From: Gammaproteobacteria bacterium
GTDB taxonomy: Bacteria; Pseudomonadota; Gammaproteobacteria; Acidiferrobacterales; UBA6901
Assembly: GCA_016218345.1 (NCBI GenBank)
Contig: JACREH010000093.1
Coordinates: forward strand, 1 to 35,447
DNA: 35,447 nt
Direction of reading: 5' to 3'
Positions 24,604 through 32,943 of the stretch are shown in pieces. Each line of letters starts with the position of its first letter. Positions within the stretch are counted from its first letter, which is position 1. Both the position numbers and the translations under genes were made by a program. Below the pieces are notes generated by a model, which was given only the letters and a program-made list of their open reading frames with translations, had not been told where the DNA came from and ran no database searches.

Positions 24604-25536
24604 ATGGCGGATCGCAGACTACAAGTATTCCACACCGTCGCGCGGCTATTGAGCTTCACCAAGGCCGCCGAGACGCTGCACATGACCCAGCCGGCCGTGA
24701 CCTTCCAGATCCGCCAGCTCGAGGAATATTTCAACACCCGCTTGTTCGACCGTACCCATAACCGCATCAGTCTCACCGCGGCCGGCGAGCGCGTCTACGA
24801 ATACGCCGAGAAGATCATCGCGTTGTACGGCGAGATGGACAGCCGCGTGCGCGAACTCACCGGCGATGTCAGCGGCATCCTGATCGTCGGCGCCAGCACC
24901 ACCATCGCCGAGTACGTATTGCCCAATCTATTGGGCGAATTCCAGGCGCGCTGTCCGGGCGTGAACGTGCGCCTGAGCGTGTCGAATTCGCTCGGCGTGG
25001 TACACATGGTCGAGAACAATACCGTGGACGTCGGCATCGTCGAGTCGCCGGTGACCAACAAGAACCTGGCGGTCGAGGTGTGCTGGGACGACGAGCTGGT
25101 GTTCATCTGCCCGCCCAATCATCCGTTCGCCAAGAAGGACGTGGTGACGGTGCAGGAGCTGACCGACCTGCCGTTCCTGTGTCGCGAGGAAGGTTCGGGA
25201 ACGCGCGAATTCATCAACAGTTACCTGGAACGCAACAACCTGACTCAGAACGACCTGCACCTGTGCATGGAGTTCGGCAGTCCGGAATCCATCAAGAGCG
25301 CGGTCGAGGCCGGCCTGGGCGTGTCGATCGTATCGCGCGCCACGGTCGGCAAGGAATTGAAGCTCAAGACGCTGGTGGCCTTGCCGTTGAAACCCAAATT
25401 GGAGCGGCCGTTCTCGTTCGTCTACCAGCGCCAGAAATTCCGCCTGAGCGCGGTCGACGAGTTCATGGAATTCATGCACGAACATTGTTTCAAGACCGGC
25501 ACGCGTAGTAAAACCGCAGCGGCAAGCAGCAAGTAA
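24604..25536 (+). CDS. LysR-family transcriptional regulator
   Basis: This 310-residue DNA-binding regulator has an N-terminal winged helix-turn-helix (FHTVARLLSFTKAAETLHMTQPAVTFQIRQLE, residues about 8-40) and a periplasmic-binding-protein-like effector domain from about residue 90. It resembles the CysL/CysJI-activator branch in overall sequence, but the ligand cannot be predicted. It does not have a divergent partner gene, the usual target arrangement: upstream is pilT-like in the same direction, downstream a small unknown gene. A link to sulfur metabolism is possible from the genome context but is only inference. Confidence 0.92.
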   Translation: MADRRLQVFHTVARLLSFTKAAETLHMTQPAVTFQIRQLEEYFNTRLFDRTHNRISLTAAGERVYEYAEKIIALYGEMDSRVRELTGDVSGILIVGASTTIAEYVLPNLLGEFQARCPGVNVRLSVSNSLGVVHMVENNTVDVGIVESPVTNKNLAVEVCWDDELVFICPPNHPFAKKDVVTVQELTDLPFLCREEGSGTREFINSYLERNNLTQNDLHLCMEFGSPESIKSAVEAGLGVSIVSRATVGKELKLKTLVALPLKPKLERPFSFVYQRQKFRLSAVDEFMEFMHEHCFKTGTRSKTAAASSK

Positions 25537-25586
25537 CAAGGGCAAAGACCATCAAGGATTTTCTTGCTGTTCGTCGCTGATCTTCA

Positions 25587-25928
25587 ATGCCTGATTCCAT
25601 CGAAAAACGCCTGCTGAGCCTGGTGCGCCGCTTGCCCGAGACCCAGGCCGAGCAGCTGCTGGCGTTCGCCGAGTTCCTGGCCAGCGGCCATGCGCCGGTT
25701 GAGACCGCCACCGAGCCCGTTTCCATCCCGCGCCCGCCCGGCGAGAACGTCATCAACGCCATGAAGCGTTTGGCCGCCACCTACCCGATGCTGGATCGCG
25801 CCAAGATACTGGACGCGGCCTCGCACCTAATGACCCAGCATGTGATCCATGGGCGCGCGGCGGCCGAGGTGATCGATGAGTTGGAGGTGTTGTTTCGGCG
25901 CCATTACGAGGATCAGCGCGGGGGTTGA
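25587..25928 (+). CDS. Conserved-looking hypothetical protein, 113 residues
   Basis: I do not recognise this protein as a named family. It begins MPDSIEKRLLSLVRRLPETQAEQLLAFAEFLASG, an amphipathic helical start reminiscent of small antitoxin-like or DUF2281-type proteins. A proline-containing linker (about 40-52) follows, then a second helical region to the end (ILDAASHLMTQHVIHGRAAAEVIDELEVLF). Codon use matches its neighbours. It follows the LysR gene by 50 bases on the same strand, but no toxin-like partner is present. No strong ribosome binding site is seen. It is likely to be a real gene. Confidence 0.65.
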   Translation: MPDSIEKRLLSLVRRLPETQAEQLLAFAEFLASGHAPVETATEPVSIPRPPGENVINAMKRLAATYPMLDRAKILDAASHLMTQHVIHGRAAAEVIDELEVLFRRHYEDQRGG

Positions 25929-26640
25929 TCCGTTAGTACGGATTTAGTCTGAGGGCGATGTTTGTTGTATCGCCTACGGCGATGATTATTTTCGATGCGC
26001 GTTTCGCCGCGCGCACGAGTGACTTTTGTTACGGCAAAAGTCACCAAAACCATTTTGCCCCGTCGTCGCACCCCATACCAAAGCGCGTAGCGCTTTGGTA
26101 TGGGGTGCCCTCCGCTCCTCGATCGGCGAGGGGGTTTTTCGACAGCACATCCCTGTACTGCGAAAAACGCGCGCATCCCCTGCGCGCCCCACAGGGTAAT
26201 ACCCTGTGGGCCTTGTCCTCGCCGACCTGCGGTGCTCGGTGCGACTCATGGGGCGAACACCCAAACTTCAAAACCAACACCAAACCCAAAGCCTTAAGAT
26301 TTAGATGTTAGGGTGTTGATGTTGGGTGTTGACGTTCCCCCCTTTCCGGCGCGCCGAGCATCGCAGGCCGAGGCGGATCAGGCCCGCCAGGGGCGCGTAT
26401 GGGATACGCGCGTTGGCCGCAGGACAGGATGTCCTGTCGGCCAACCCCCGCCTCGGCCGAGAAGCGCAGGGGTAGTCGCGCCGGAGGGGTGGCGCTTCTT
26501 TGGGTACTTTCTTGTCGCGACAAGAAAGTACCCCGCCCGCGGTGCGGGAACCGCAAGAATAGAATTCATCGCCGGAGGCGATACAGCTACGTCGTTGAAG
26601 ACCCAATCGTTGCTATCGCCATCGGCGATACACGGCCAAA
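25929..26640. other. 712-base non-coding block of inverted repeats
   Basis: This convergent gap between the hypothetical gene and phoH contains no supported ORF; the open frames in it are GC-driven shadows. It is filled with hairpins. The edges carry three similar short ones, ATCGCC-NNN-GGCGAT, at 25969-25983, 26568-26582 and 26614-26630, and one at 25928-25943 (ATCCGT-TAGT-ACGGAT). The central structured element is listed separately. Confidence 0.75.
26019..26533. repeat. Large multi-hairpin repetitive-type element
   Basis: The element is bounded by GTGACTTTTG...CAAAAGTCAC (26019-26044) and a perfect 32-base palindrome (26502-26533, GGGTACTTTCTTGTCG and its complement). Between them are a perfect 19-bp stem with a GTA loop (26068-26108), a stem around ATCCCT (26135-26167), GCGCGC around ATCCCCT (26169-26187), and CCCACAGGGT-AAT-ACCCTGTGGG (26188-26210). 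A branched structure follows: outer stem 26366-26376/26448-26458 encloses GCGCGTAT-GGG-ATACGCGC and GTTGGCCG..CAGGAC-AGGAT-GTCCTG (26412-26445). The 26461-26467/26492-26498 pair adds another stem. It resembles large non-coding repeats common in GC-rich proteobacteria. Confidence 0.7.
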
Positions 26641-28038
26641 TTACAATATCTCGGTCGCGTAATCCGCCAACCGCGAGCGTTCGCCGCGCTGCAAGGTCAC
26701 GTGGCCGCTGTGCGCCCAGTGCTTGAAGCGGTCGACCACGTAGGTGAGGCCGGAGGTGGTTTCGGTGAGGTAGGGGGTGTCGATCTGGGCGATGTTGCCG
26801 AGGCAGACGATCTTGCTGCCCGGGCCGGCGCGCGTGATCAGGGTCTTCATCTGATGCGGCGTCAGGTTCTGGGCCTCGTCGATGATGATGAATTTCTTCA
26901 AGAACGTGCGGCCGCGCATGAAGTTGAGCGATTTGATGCGGATGCGGGCGCGCACCAGATCGTGGGTCACCGCCCGTCCCCAGGCGCCGCGCTCGTGGTG
27001 ATCGGTGGGGTTGAGCACGTCCAGGTTGTCCTCGAGCGCGCCCATCCACGGACCCATCTTTTCCTCCTCGGTGCCGGGCAGGAAACCGATGTCCTCGCCG
27101 ACCGGCACGGTGACGCGCGTCATGATGATCTCGCTGTAGCGTTTATCTTCGAGCGTCTGGGTGAGCGCGGCGGCCAGCGTCAGCAGGGTCTTGCCGGTGC
27201 CGGCATGGCCGAGGAGCGTCACGAAATCGACCTCCGGGTCCAGCAGCAGGTTGAGCGCGAAATTCTGTTCGCGGTTGCGGGCGTTGATGCCCCAGACGGC
27301 GTGGCGCGCGCCGCTGTAGTCGCGCGCCACCTCGATCACGGCGGTGTCGTTTTCGATGCTGCGTACCACCGCCTCGAAGGCGCGTTTGCTATCGTCGTAT
27401 AGAAACAGGTTCGGCAGCCAGGCGCGCGCCTGCGGCCCGCGGATCCGGTAGAACGTCCGGCCCTCGGTTTCCTTCCAGGATTCCATGTCCTTGCCGTGCG
27501 TGTCCCAGAAATCCGCCCCGAGCTTGACGGTGCCGGTATAGAGCAGGTTGGCGTCGTCCAGCACCTGGTCGTTGGTGTAGTCCTCGGCGCGGATGCCCAG
27601 GGTATGGGCCTTGATGCGAAGGTTGATGTCCTTGGACACCAGCACCACGTCCGCGTCCGGGTGCTGCTTGCCGAGATCGAGGGTGACGCCGAGCAGGGTG
27701 TTGTCGGGGCTGCCGCCGGACAGGCCGTTCGGGAGGTGGGCGCGCACCGCGTCGAGATGGAAAAACAGCCGGCCGGTTTTAAAGCCCTCGGCATGCGACG
27801 GCAGTTTCAGGCCCTTGCTGATATCGGCGTCGCCTTTCTCCATCAGGTCGCTGATGAAGCGGCTCACCTGGCGGACGTTGCGTGCCACTTCCGACACGCC
27901 TTTTTTGGATGCGTCCAGTTCTTCCAGAACCACGATCGGCAGATAGATGTCGTGTTCCTTGAAGCGGAAGATCGCGGACGGGTCGTGCATCAACACATTG
28001 GTGTCGAGCACGAAAATTTTCGCTTGCTTTTTTTCCAT
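26641..28038 (-). CDS. PhoH-family protein with N-terminal PIN domain
   Basis: This 465-residue protein combines a PIN-type nuclease fold (FVLDTNVLMHDP at 10-20, with acidic residues D12 and the later LVSKDINLRIKA) and a C-terminal PhoH ATPase/helicase-like domain (Walker A GHAGTGKTLL; GEDIGFLPGTEEEK; IIDEAQNLTPHQMKT). The PIN-PhoH fusion is known as PhoH2 and acts on RNA. It starts 14 bases after the stop of the peroxiredoxin gene on the same strand, so the two are likely one operon. The transcript runs into the structured block that begins directly after its stop codon. Confidence 0.93.
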   Translation of the reverse strand: MEKKQAKIFVLDTNVLMHDPSAIFRFKEHDIYLPIVVLEELDASKKGVSEVARNVRQVSRFISDLMEKGDADISKGLKLPSHAEGFKTGRLFFHLDAVRAHLPNGLSGGSPDNTLLGVTLDLGKQHPDADVVLVSKDINLRIKAHTLGIRAEDYTNDQVLDDANLLYTGTVKLGADFWDTHGKDMESWKETEGRTFYRIRGPQARAWLPNLFLYDDSKRAFEAVVRSIENDTAVIEVARDYSGARHAVWGINARNREQNFALNLLLDPEVDFVTLLGHAGTGKTLLTLAAALTQTLEDKRYSEIIMTRVTVPVGEDIGFLPGTEEEKMGPWMGALEDNLDVLNPTDHHERGAWGRAVTHDLVRARIRIKSLNFMRGRTFLKKFIIIDEAQNLTPHQMKTLITRAGPGSKIVCLGNIAQIDTPYLTETTSGLTYVVDRFKHWAHSGHVTLQRGERSRLADYATEIL

Positions 28039-28052
28039 TTGACCCGGACCGG

Positions 28053-28520
28053 TTAGAGGGATTTGAGCGCCGCCAGCACCTGCTGGACGTGACCGTCGAC
28101 CTTCACGGCGCGAAATTCCTTACGCAGCACGCCTTTCTTGTCGATGATGAAGGTGCTGCGTTCGATGCCGAGATATTTCTTTCCGTACAGGGACTTTTCC
28201 TTGATGACATCGAACAGCTGGCAGAGCTTGCCGTCCTTGTCGGAGACGAGCTCGAACGGGAAACACTGCTGGCTCTTGAACTGCTCGTGCGATTCCAGGC
28301 TGTCCCTGGAGACGCCGAAAATCTCGGCCTTGAGGCGGCGGAATTCGTCGTGGTTGTCGCGGAAATTCTGGCCCTCGGTGGTGCATCCGGGGGTGTTGTC
28401 CTTGGGGTAGAAATACAGCACCACGTGCCGGCCCTTGAGTTCCGAGAGTTTGAAGAGTTGGTCGTCGGTCGCCGGTAGATCGATGTCCGGTACCGGCGCG
28501 TCGAGCGTAACCTTCTTCAT
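28053..28520 (-). CDS. bcp: Bcp/PrxQ-type thioredoxin-dependent peroxiredoxin
   Basis: This 155-residue cytoplasmic thiol peroxidase has the family loop YPKDNTPGCTTE, with the peroxidatic cysteine C46. The resolving cysteine found five residues later in many Bcp proteins is glutamine here (Q51), so the protein would work as a one-Cys enzyme or use another cysteine; two others occur in CFPF and KLCQ. The start at 28520 has a GAGAGGAACG ribosome binding site; the frame is open further upstream without family similarity. It is first of the bcp-phoH pair. Confidence 0.93.
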   Translation of the reverse strand: MKKVTLDAPVPDIDLPATDDQLFKLSELKGRHVVLYFYPKDNTPGCTTEGQNFRDNHDEFRRLKAEIFGVSRDSLESHEQFKSQQCFPFELVSDKDGKLCQLFDVIKEKSLYGKKYLGIERSTFIIDKKGVLRKEFRAVKVDGHVQQVLAALKSL

Positions 28521-28648
28521 ATCGTTCCTCTCAGGTACCAAACCAACCGTTGAATCGGGCCGCGTCCGGGTTCGGGATCGTGGCCATGCCGCTATTTTAT
28601 AAGAGTCTCTGACAAAATGAATATGATTTTTGAGAATATGATTTTGAA

Positions 28649-28723
28649 CCGCCAAGGCGCCAAGAATGCCAAGTTTCTATTGCTGGAAAATTGACTTTCT
28701 TGGCGTTCTTGGCGCCTTGGCGG
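28649..28723. repeat. Family C palindromic repeat
   Basis: The 25-base arms at 28649-28673 (CCGCCAAGGCGCCAAG...) and 28699-28723 are complementary with one U-G wobble in the plus-strand RNA. The scaffold is the same as family B with CAAG in place of AGAG in all three units. It lies between bcp and galT, both on the minus strand. Flanks are AT-rich, with a partial direct repeat (GAATATGATTTT / ATATGATTTTGA) on the left. Confidence 0.87.
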
Positions 28724-28794
28724 GTAATTTCTACTTTTTTATTTAGGGTTCTAAGGGGGTCGCGGGCGTGAACGCCACGGGTTTTATCCGCCAA

Positions 28795-29877
28795 TCAGTC
28801 GATCCGGACGGCGCGCAGCCGCGCCGCCGCCGCTTCCGGGCTGATGGTGTTGACGAACAGTCCCGAGCCGAGCTCGAAGCCCGAGGGGATGCTGGTACGC
28901 GGGCAGATCTCGAGGTGCCAATGATAGCTGGCGTTGCAGTCACTACAGTCGGTGCCGTGCGGGAGCGAGTGCAGGAAATAATTATATTGGGCGTTGCCCA
29001 GCACCGCGTCCAGGCGCGCCATGGTGCGGCGCAGCACGCGCGCCAGGTCCGCGATATCCTCGGGCGTGGCGGCCAGGAAATCGCTTTGATGGGCGAGCGG
29101 CAGGATGTGCAGCTCCCATTCGAAGCGGCTGGCGAACGGCTTGATGGCGATGAACTTCTGGCCGCGCTCGACCACGAACTGGCCGACGTCGATCTTGCGC
29201 CGAATCTCGCCGGATTCGCGGTCGTACAGGGTGGCCTCGAACGTCAGCGCCTCGTCGATCAAGCTGCAGAAGATGCAGCGCTGGTGCTTCTGATAAAACC
29301 GGCGGCTGTTCTCGACTTCGTCCTGGACATTGTCGGGTACCACCGGCATGGCGATGATCTGGCTGTGGGTATGGGCGATGCTGGCGCCGGCCGCCGGCCC
29401 GTAATTCTTGAACACGAACACGTACCGCAGGCGCTTGTTGGACGTGTAGAGCTGTTGCATGCGCTCCCGGTACACAGAGAACAGCCGCGCCAGGTGCGTT
29501 TCGCTCATTTCCTTGATGGCGATGCCGTGGCTGTGATGGTCGATGATGACCTCGTGGCGGCCGTAGCCGTCGATGGTCTGTTGCAGGCCGAAGGTCAAGG
29601 CCGGGTTCTCGCGATCGTCGCCCAGCACCGGGTAAAGGTTCTGGACGATGCGGATATCCCAGTCGCCGCCCTCGGGGTAGGCGGCGATCGCCGGCGGCGT
29701 CATGCCCTCGTTGCCGCGGCAGAACGGGCAGGTGTCGACATGCGCGCGGGTGTCGCGCGCCAGCGGTTCCTCGGCCTTCTTCGGGCGCATGCTGCGCGCG
29801 GTCGCGACCAGCACCGATTCGCTCGGCACGATCGGATTGATGCGGATTTCGCGGATGGTTTTTTCGGTGTCGGCCAT
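28795..29877 (-). CDS. GalT-like HIT-family nucleotidylyltransferase
   Basis: This 360-residue protein matches the galactose-1-phosphate uridylyltransferase family: an N-terminal zinc-type C50-PF-C53 pair, and the HxHxQ nucleotidyl-transfer motif at 169-173 (HTHSQ), plus CSDCNASYHWHLEICPR near the end. Classical GalT reads HPHGQ, and no galactose genes (galK, galE) are adjacent. Enzymes of this branch include ADP-sugar phosphorylases and the adenylylsulfate:phosphate adenylyltransferase known from sulfur oxidisers. Given the sulfur relay in the window, the latter is possible, but motifs alone cannot separate these activities. Confidence 0.88.
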   Translation of the reverse strand: MADTEKTIREIRINPIVPSESVLVATARSMRPKKAEEPLARDTRAHVDTCPFCRGNEGMTPPAIAAYPEGGDWDIRIVQNLYPVLGDDRENPALTFGLQQTIDGYGRHEVIIDHHSHGIAIKEMSETHLARLFSVYRERMQQLYTSNKRLRYVFVFKNYGPAAGASIAHTHSQIIAMPVVPDNVQDEVENSRRFYQKHQRCIFCSLIDEALTFEATLYDRESGEIRRKIDVGQFVVERGQKFIAIKPFASRFEWELHILPLAHQSDFLAATPEDIADLARVLRRTMARLDAVLGNAQYNYFLHSLPHGTDCSDCNASYHWHLEICPRTSIPSGFELGSGLFVNTISPEAAAARLRAVRID

Positions 29878-29963
29878 GCATTCCTCGTTATGGCCATCTT
29901 AACAAGCGACCGAGCGAATACTAATCAAAAACCGTAATTCCGCTATAAACCGGCCGGGCGCCC

Positions 29964-29993
29964 TTGTCAGCGGCGTCCCGGAAACTGTACTAT
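29964..29993 (+). promoter_or_regulatory. Candidate sigma-70 promoter for dapA
   Basis: TTGTCA (29964-29969) and TACTAT (29988-29993) are separated by 18 bases, giving a start near 30000 and a leader of about 22 bases to the dapA ATG at 30022. It argues against translation from the upstream ATG at 29992. Confidence 0.5.
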
Positions 29994-30021
29994 GCCTGTC
30001 CATTCTTCAGGGATTTTCCGC

Positions 30022-30897
30022 ATGTTTCACGGCAGTATGGTGGCATTGGTCACGCCGATGCACGAGGACGGCGCGATCGACGGCGCGGCGCTCGGCAGGC
30101 TCATCGATTTCCACGTCGCCAACGGCACCACCGCGATCGTCGCGGTCGGCACCACCGGCGAATCCGCCACGCTCGACATGGACGAGCATTGCCGGGTCAT
30201 CCGCCTGGCGGTGGATCACGCCGCCGGCCGCGTGCCGGTGATCGCCGGCACCGGCGCCAATTCCACCAGCGAGGCCATCGAACTCACGCGCTGCGCCGAG
30301 GCGTCCGGCGCCGACGCCTGCCTGCTGGTGACGCCCTACTATAATAAGCCCACCCAGGAGGGCCTGTACCTGCACCACAAGGCGGTCGCCGAGGCGGTGC
30401 CGATCCCGCAAATCCTTTATAATGTCCCCGGTCGCACCGCCTGCGACATGTTGCCGGCCACGGCGGCGCGGCTGGCGGCGATCCCGAACATCATCGGCAT
30501 GAAGGAGGCGACCGGCAACATGGACCGGGCGCGCGAGATCATCGCGCTGTGCGGCGACCGGCTCGATGTCTATTCGGGCGACGACGCCACCGCGCTCGAT
30601 CTGATGCTGCTGGGCGGCAAGGGCGTGATCTCGGTGACCACCAACGTCGCCCCGCGCGCCATGCAGGACATGTGCGAGGCGGTCCGGCACGGCGAGGAAA
30701 CGCGCGCGCGCGCCATCAACGACCGGCTGATGGGCCTGCACCAGCACTTGTTCGTGGAGTCCAATCCGATCCCGGTCAAGTGGGCGCTGCAACAGATGGG
30801 CCTGATCGAACGCGGCATACGCCTGCCGCTCACGTGGTTGTCGCCGGCCCATCATGAGACCGTGCGCCAGGCGATGCGACACGCCGGCGTGCTTTGA
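30022..30897 (+). CDS. dapA: 4-hydroxy-tetrahydrodipicolinate synthase
   Basis: This 291-residue aldolase condenses pyruvate with aspartate semialdehyde in lysine and diaminopimelate synthesis. With the start at 30022, the catalytic residues fall at the canonical numbers: T44/T45 in GTTGES, Y107 in TPYYNKP, Y133 in LYNVPGRT, and the Schiff-base K161 in GMKEATGN. This numbering, an AGGGA ribosome binding site, and the promoter position support 30022 over 29992. It is followed by bamC, the same order as in Escherichia coli, and probably shares its transcript. Confidence 0.96.
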   Translation: MFHGSMVALVTPMHEDGAIDGAALGRLIDFHVANGTTAIVAVGTTGESATLDMDEHCRVIRLAVDHAAGRVPVIAGTGANSTSEAIELTRCAEASGADACLLVTPYYNKPTQEGLYLHHKAVAEAVPIPQILYNVPGRTACDMLPATAARLAAIPNIIGMKEATGNMDRAREIIALCGDRLDVYSGDDATALDLMLLGGKGVISVTTNVAPRAMQDMCEAVRHGEETRARAINDRLMGLHQHLFVESNPIPVKWALQQMGLIERGIRLPLTWLSPAHHETVRQAMRHAGVL

Positions 30898-30938
30898 ACG
30901 TAGCTTCATTAACCTCGAGCTTGACAAGGTAAGGAACG

Positions 30939-32066
30939 ATGACAAAACGATGGGTGGGTGGTACGGCGCTGCTGCTGACGGTGGCGCTGGTCGGCGGTTG
31001 CAGCATGTTCGGTTCCAAGGACGAGAAAAAGATCAGCTACCAGACCAAGACTGCGGCGCCGCCGTCGCTGGAGGTGCCGCCCGATCTCAGCAGCCCTTCG
31101 GCCGAGGGCAGCCTGCCGGTGCCCGATAGCGGGCGCGCCGCCACCTATTCCGGCTATACCACCACTCAACAGCAGGCGGCCGCCCGGCCGACCACCGCGG
31201 TCGTGCCGGATTCGACCACCATGCGCATCGAGCGCGCCGGCGCGCAGCGCTGGCTGGTGGTGCAGGGCGATCCCGACGCGCTCTGGCCGGCGGTGCGGGC
31301 GTTCTTCGTCAAGAATGGCCTCGGCATCGCCGTCGAAAATCGCGCGAGCGGTGTGCTGGAAACCGACTGGGCCGAGAACCGCGCCACCGCCGCCGACGAT
31401 TTCATCTATCGTTACCTGAGCAAGGTATTTCCGAATCTTTACTCCACCGGCCTGAAGGATAAATTCCGCGTGCGTCTGGAGCGCGGCCAGGCGCCCGGCA
31501 CCACCGATATCTTCCTGACCCATCGCGGCATGGAGGAGGTGGTGCCGGGAGGCAATATCGCCATCGCCAGTACCAGCTCGGTGTGGCAGGCGCGCGCGCC
31601 CGACCCGGAGATCGAAAACGAAATGCTGCGCCTGCTCATGGTGCACCTCGGCGCCGACGAAAAGAAGGCCCAGGGCGTGGTGGCCACGGCCGGCGGCGGG
31701 GCGGAACGCGCGCGCGTCGGGCGCGACGCCAAGGGCTATCCGGTGCTGACCGTCGAGGACACGCTCGACCGCGCCTGGCGGCGCATCGGCCTGTCGCTCG
31801 ACCGCGTCGGCTTCACGGTCGAGGACCGCGATCGCAGCAAGGGCATCTATTACGTGCGCTACATCGACCCCGCCAAGGAATCGGGGGGAAAAGGCATGTT
31901 CTCCTGGCTGATCGGCGATGACGAAAAAGCCGACAACCGCTACCAGGTGAGTCTGGCGACCGCCGGCAACGCCACCGAGGTGAGCGTGCTGGACAGCAAC
32001 GGTACACGCGACAAATCCAAGACCAGTGAACGGATTCTGAATCTTTTGTACGAGCAGATGAAATAG
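30939..32066 (+). CDS. bamC: Outer-membrane protein assembly factor BamC (lipoprotein)
   Basis: This 375-residue lipoprotein has a signal with lipobox LVGGC (cysteine near residue 21), followed by the conserved disordered segment ISYQTKTAAPPSLEVPPDLSSP, which in BamC binds BamD. Two BamC-type helix-grip domains follow (about 95-210 and 260-375). It serves in the Bam complex at the outer membrane. The start has an AAGGAACG ribosome binding site 41 bases after dapA, matching the conserved dapA-bamC synteny. The identification rests on context, lipobox and length. Confidence 0.92.
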   Translation: MTKRWVGGTALLLTVALVGGCSMFGSKDEKKISYQTKTAAPPSLEVPPDLSSPSAEGSLPVPDSGRAATYSGYTTTQQQAAARPTTAVVPDSTTMRIERAGAQRWLVVQGDPDALWPAVRAFFVKNGLGIAVENRASGVLETDWAENRATAADDFIYRYLSKVFPNLYSTGLKDKFRVRLERGQAPGTTDIFLTHRGMEEVVPGGNIAIASTSSVWQARAPDPEIENEMLRLLMVHLGADEKKAQGVVATAGGGAERARVGRDAKGYPVLTVEDTLDRAWRRIGLSLDRVGFTVEDRDRSKGIYYVRYIDPAKESGGKGMFSWLIGDDEKADNRYQVSLATAGNATEVSVLDSNGTRDKSKTSERILNLLYEQMK

Positions 32067-32153
32067 CGGCGTGACCGCGGCCACCTTCCACGACTGATCG
32101 GCGGCGGAACGCGATGCCAGGCCTGTTCGATGCCGCCGCCCGCTGAACGGCGC

Positions 32154-32924
32154 ATGCGCTTCGCCTCGCTCGGCAGCGGCAGCGCCGGCAACGCCACCCT
32201 CATCGAATATGACGGGACCTGCCTCATGGTCGATTGCGGTTTTTCGGTGAAACAGACGGTCGCGCGCCTGGCACGCTTGGCACGCACCGGCGAGGACCTG
32301 GCGGCGATCCTGGTGACCCACGAGCATTCCGATCATCTGGGCGGCGTCGGCGTGGTCGCCCGCCAGTTCAACCTGCCGGTGTGGATGACGCCCGGGACCT
32401 GGCGCGCCGCCCAAGGCGGCGCCATCGGCCCGCTCCCCGATCTGCGCCTGTTCAACTGCCACGAGCGCTTCACGGTCGGCGCCATCGAGGTCGAACCCTT
32501 CCCGGTGCCGCACGACGCCGAGGAACCCAGCCAATTCGTGTTCGGTAACGGCGACCGGCGCATCGGCGTGCTGACCGACACCGGCGCCAGCACCCCGCAT
32601 ATCGAGGCGAGCCTGGACGGCTGCGACGCGCTGCTGCTCGAATGCAATCACGATCGAGACATGCTCCGCAACGGCCCGTACCCGGCGTCGCTGAAGGAGC
32701 GCGTCGGCGGACCGCTCGGCCATCTCGACAACGATTCGGCCGCGCGCCTGCTGCGGCGCATCGATTCGTCGCAATTGCGCCATCTGGTCGCCGGCCATTT
32801 GAGCAAAACCAACAACACCCCGGAACTCGCACGCGACGCCTTGAGCGCGGCCTTCGATTGCGACCCGGAGTGGGTGCGCATCGCCGACCAGGAGCGCGGG
32901 CTGGCGTGGTGTGTGTTGGATTAG
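32154..32924 (+). CDS. MBL-fold hydrolase, YycJ/WalJ-like
   Basis: This cytoplasmic protein of 256 residues has an intact metallo-beta-lactamase motif, VTHEHSDHLGG, and the opening MRFASLGSGSAGNATLIEY, typical of YycJ/VicX-type hydrolases; LLLECNHD and VAGHLSKTNNTPE supply further metal-site residues. YycJ-like proteins have been linked to DNA processing as 5'-exonucleases, but the role in proteobacteria is not settled. It follows bamC by 87 bases. The start at 32154 is chosen by family similarity; an ATG at 32130 would add eight residues. Neither has a clear ribosome binding site. Confidence 0.9.
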   Translation: MRFASLGSGSAGNATLIEYDGTCLMVDCGFSVKQTVARLARLARTGEDLAAILVTHEHSDHLGGVGVVARQFNLPVWMTPGTWRAAQGGAIGPLPDLRLFNCHERFTVGAIEVEPFPVPHDAEEPSQFVFGNGDRRIGVLTDTGASTPHIEASLDGCDALLLECNHDRDMLRNGPYPASLKERVGGPLGHLDNDSAARLLRRIDSSQLRHLVAGHLSKTNNTPELARDALSAAFDCDPEWVRIADQERGLAWCVLD

Positions 32925-32943
32925 AATAATCTAATGATTTCTT

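Noticed and set aside
26313-26726. Open frames within the 25929-26640 block
   Set aside because: They overlap dense perfect palindromes and each other on both strands, and show no protein-like composition.
30909-32798. 629-codon minus-strand open frame
   Set aside because: Covers bamC and the YycJ-like gene in antisense; both plus-strand genes have diagnostic motifs.
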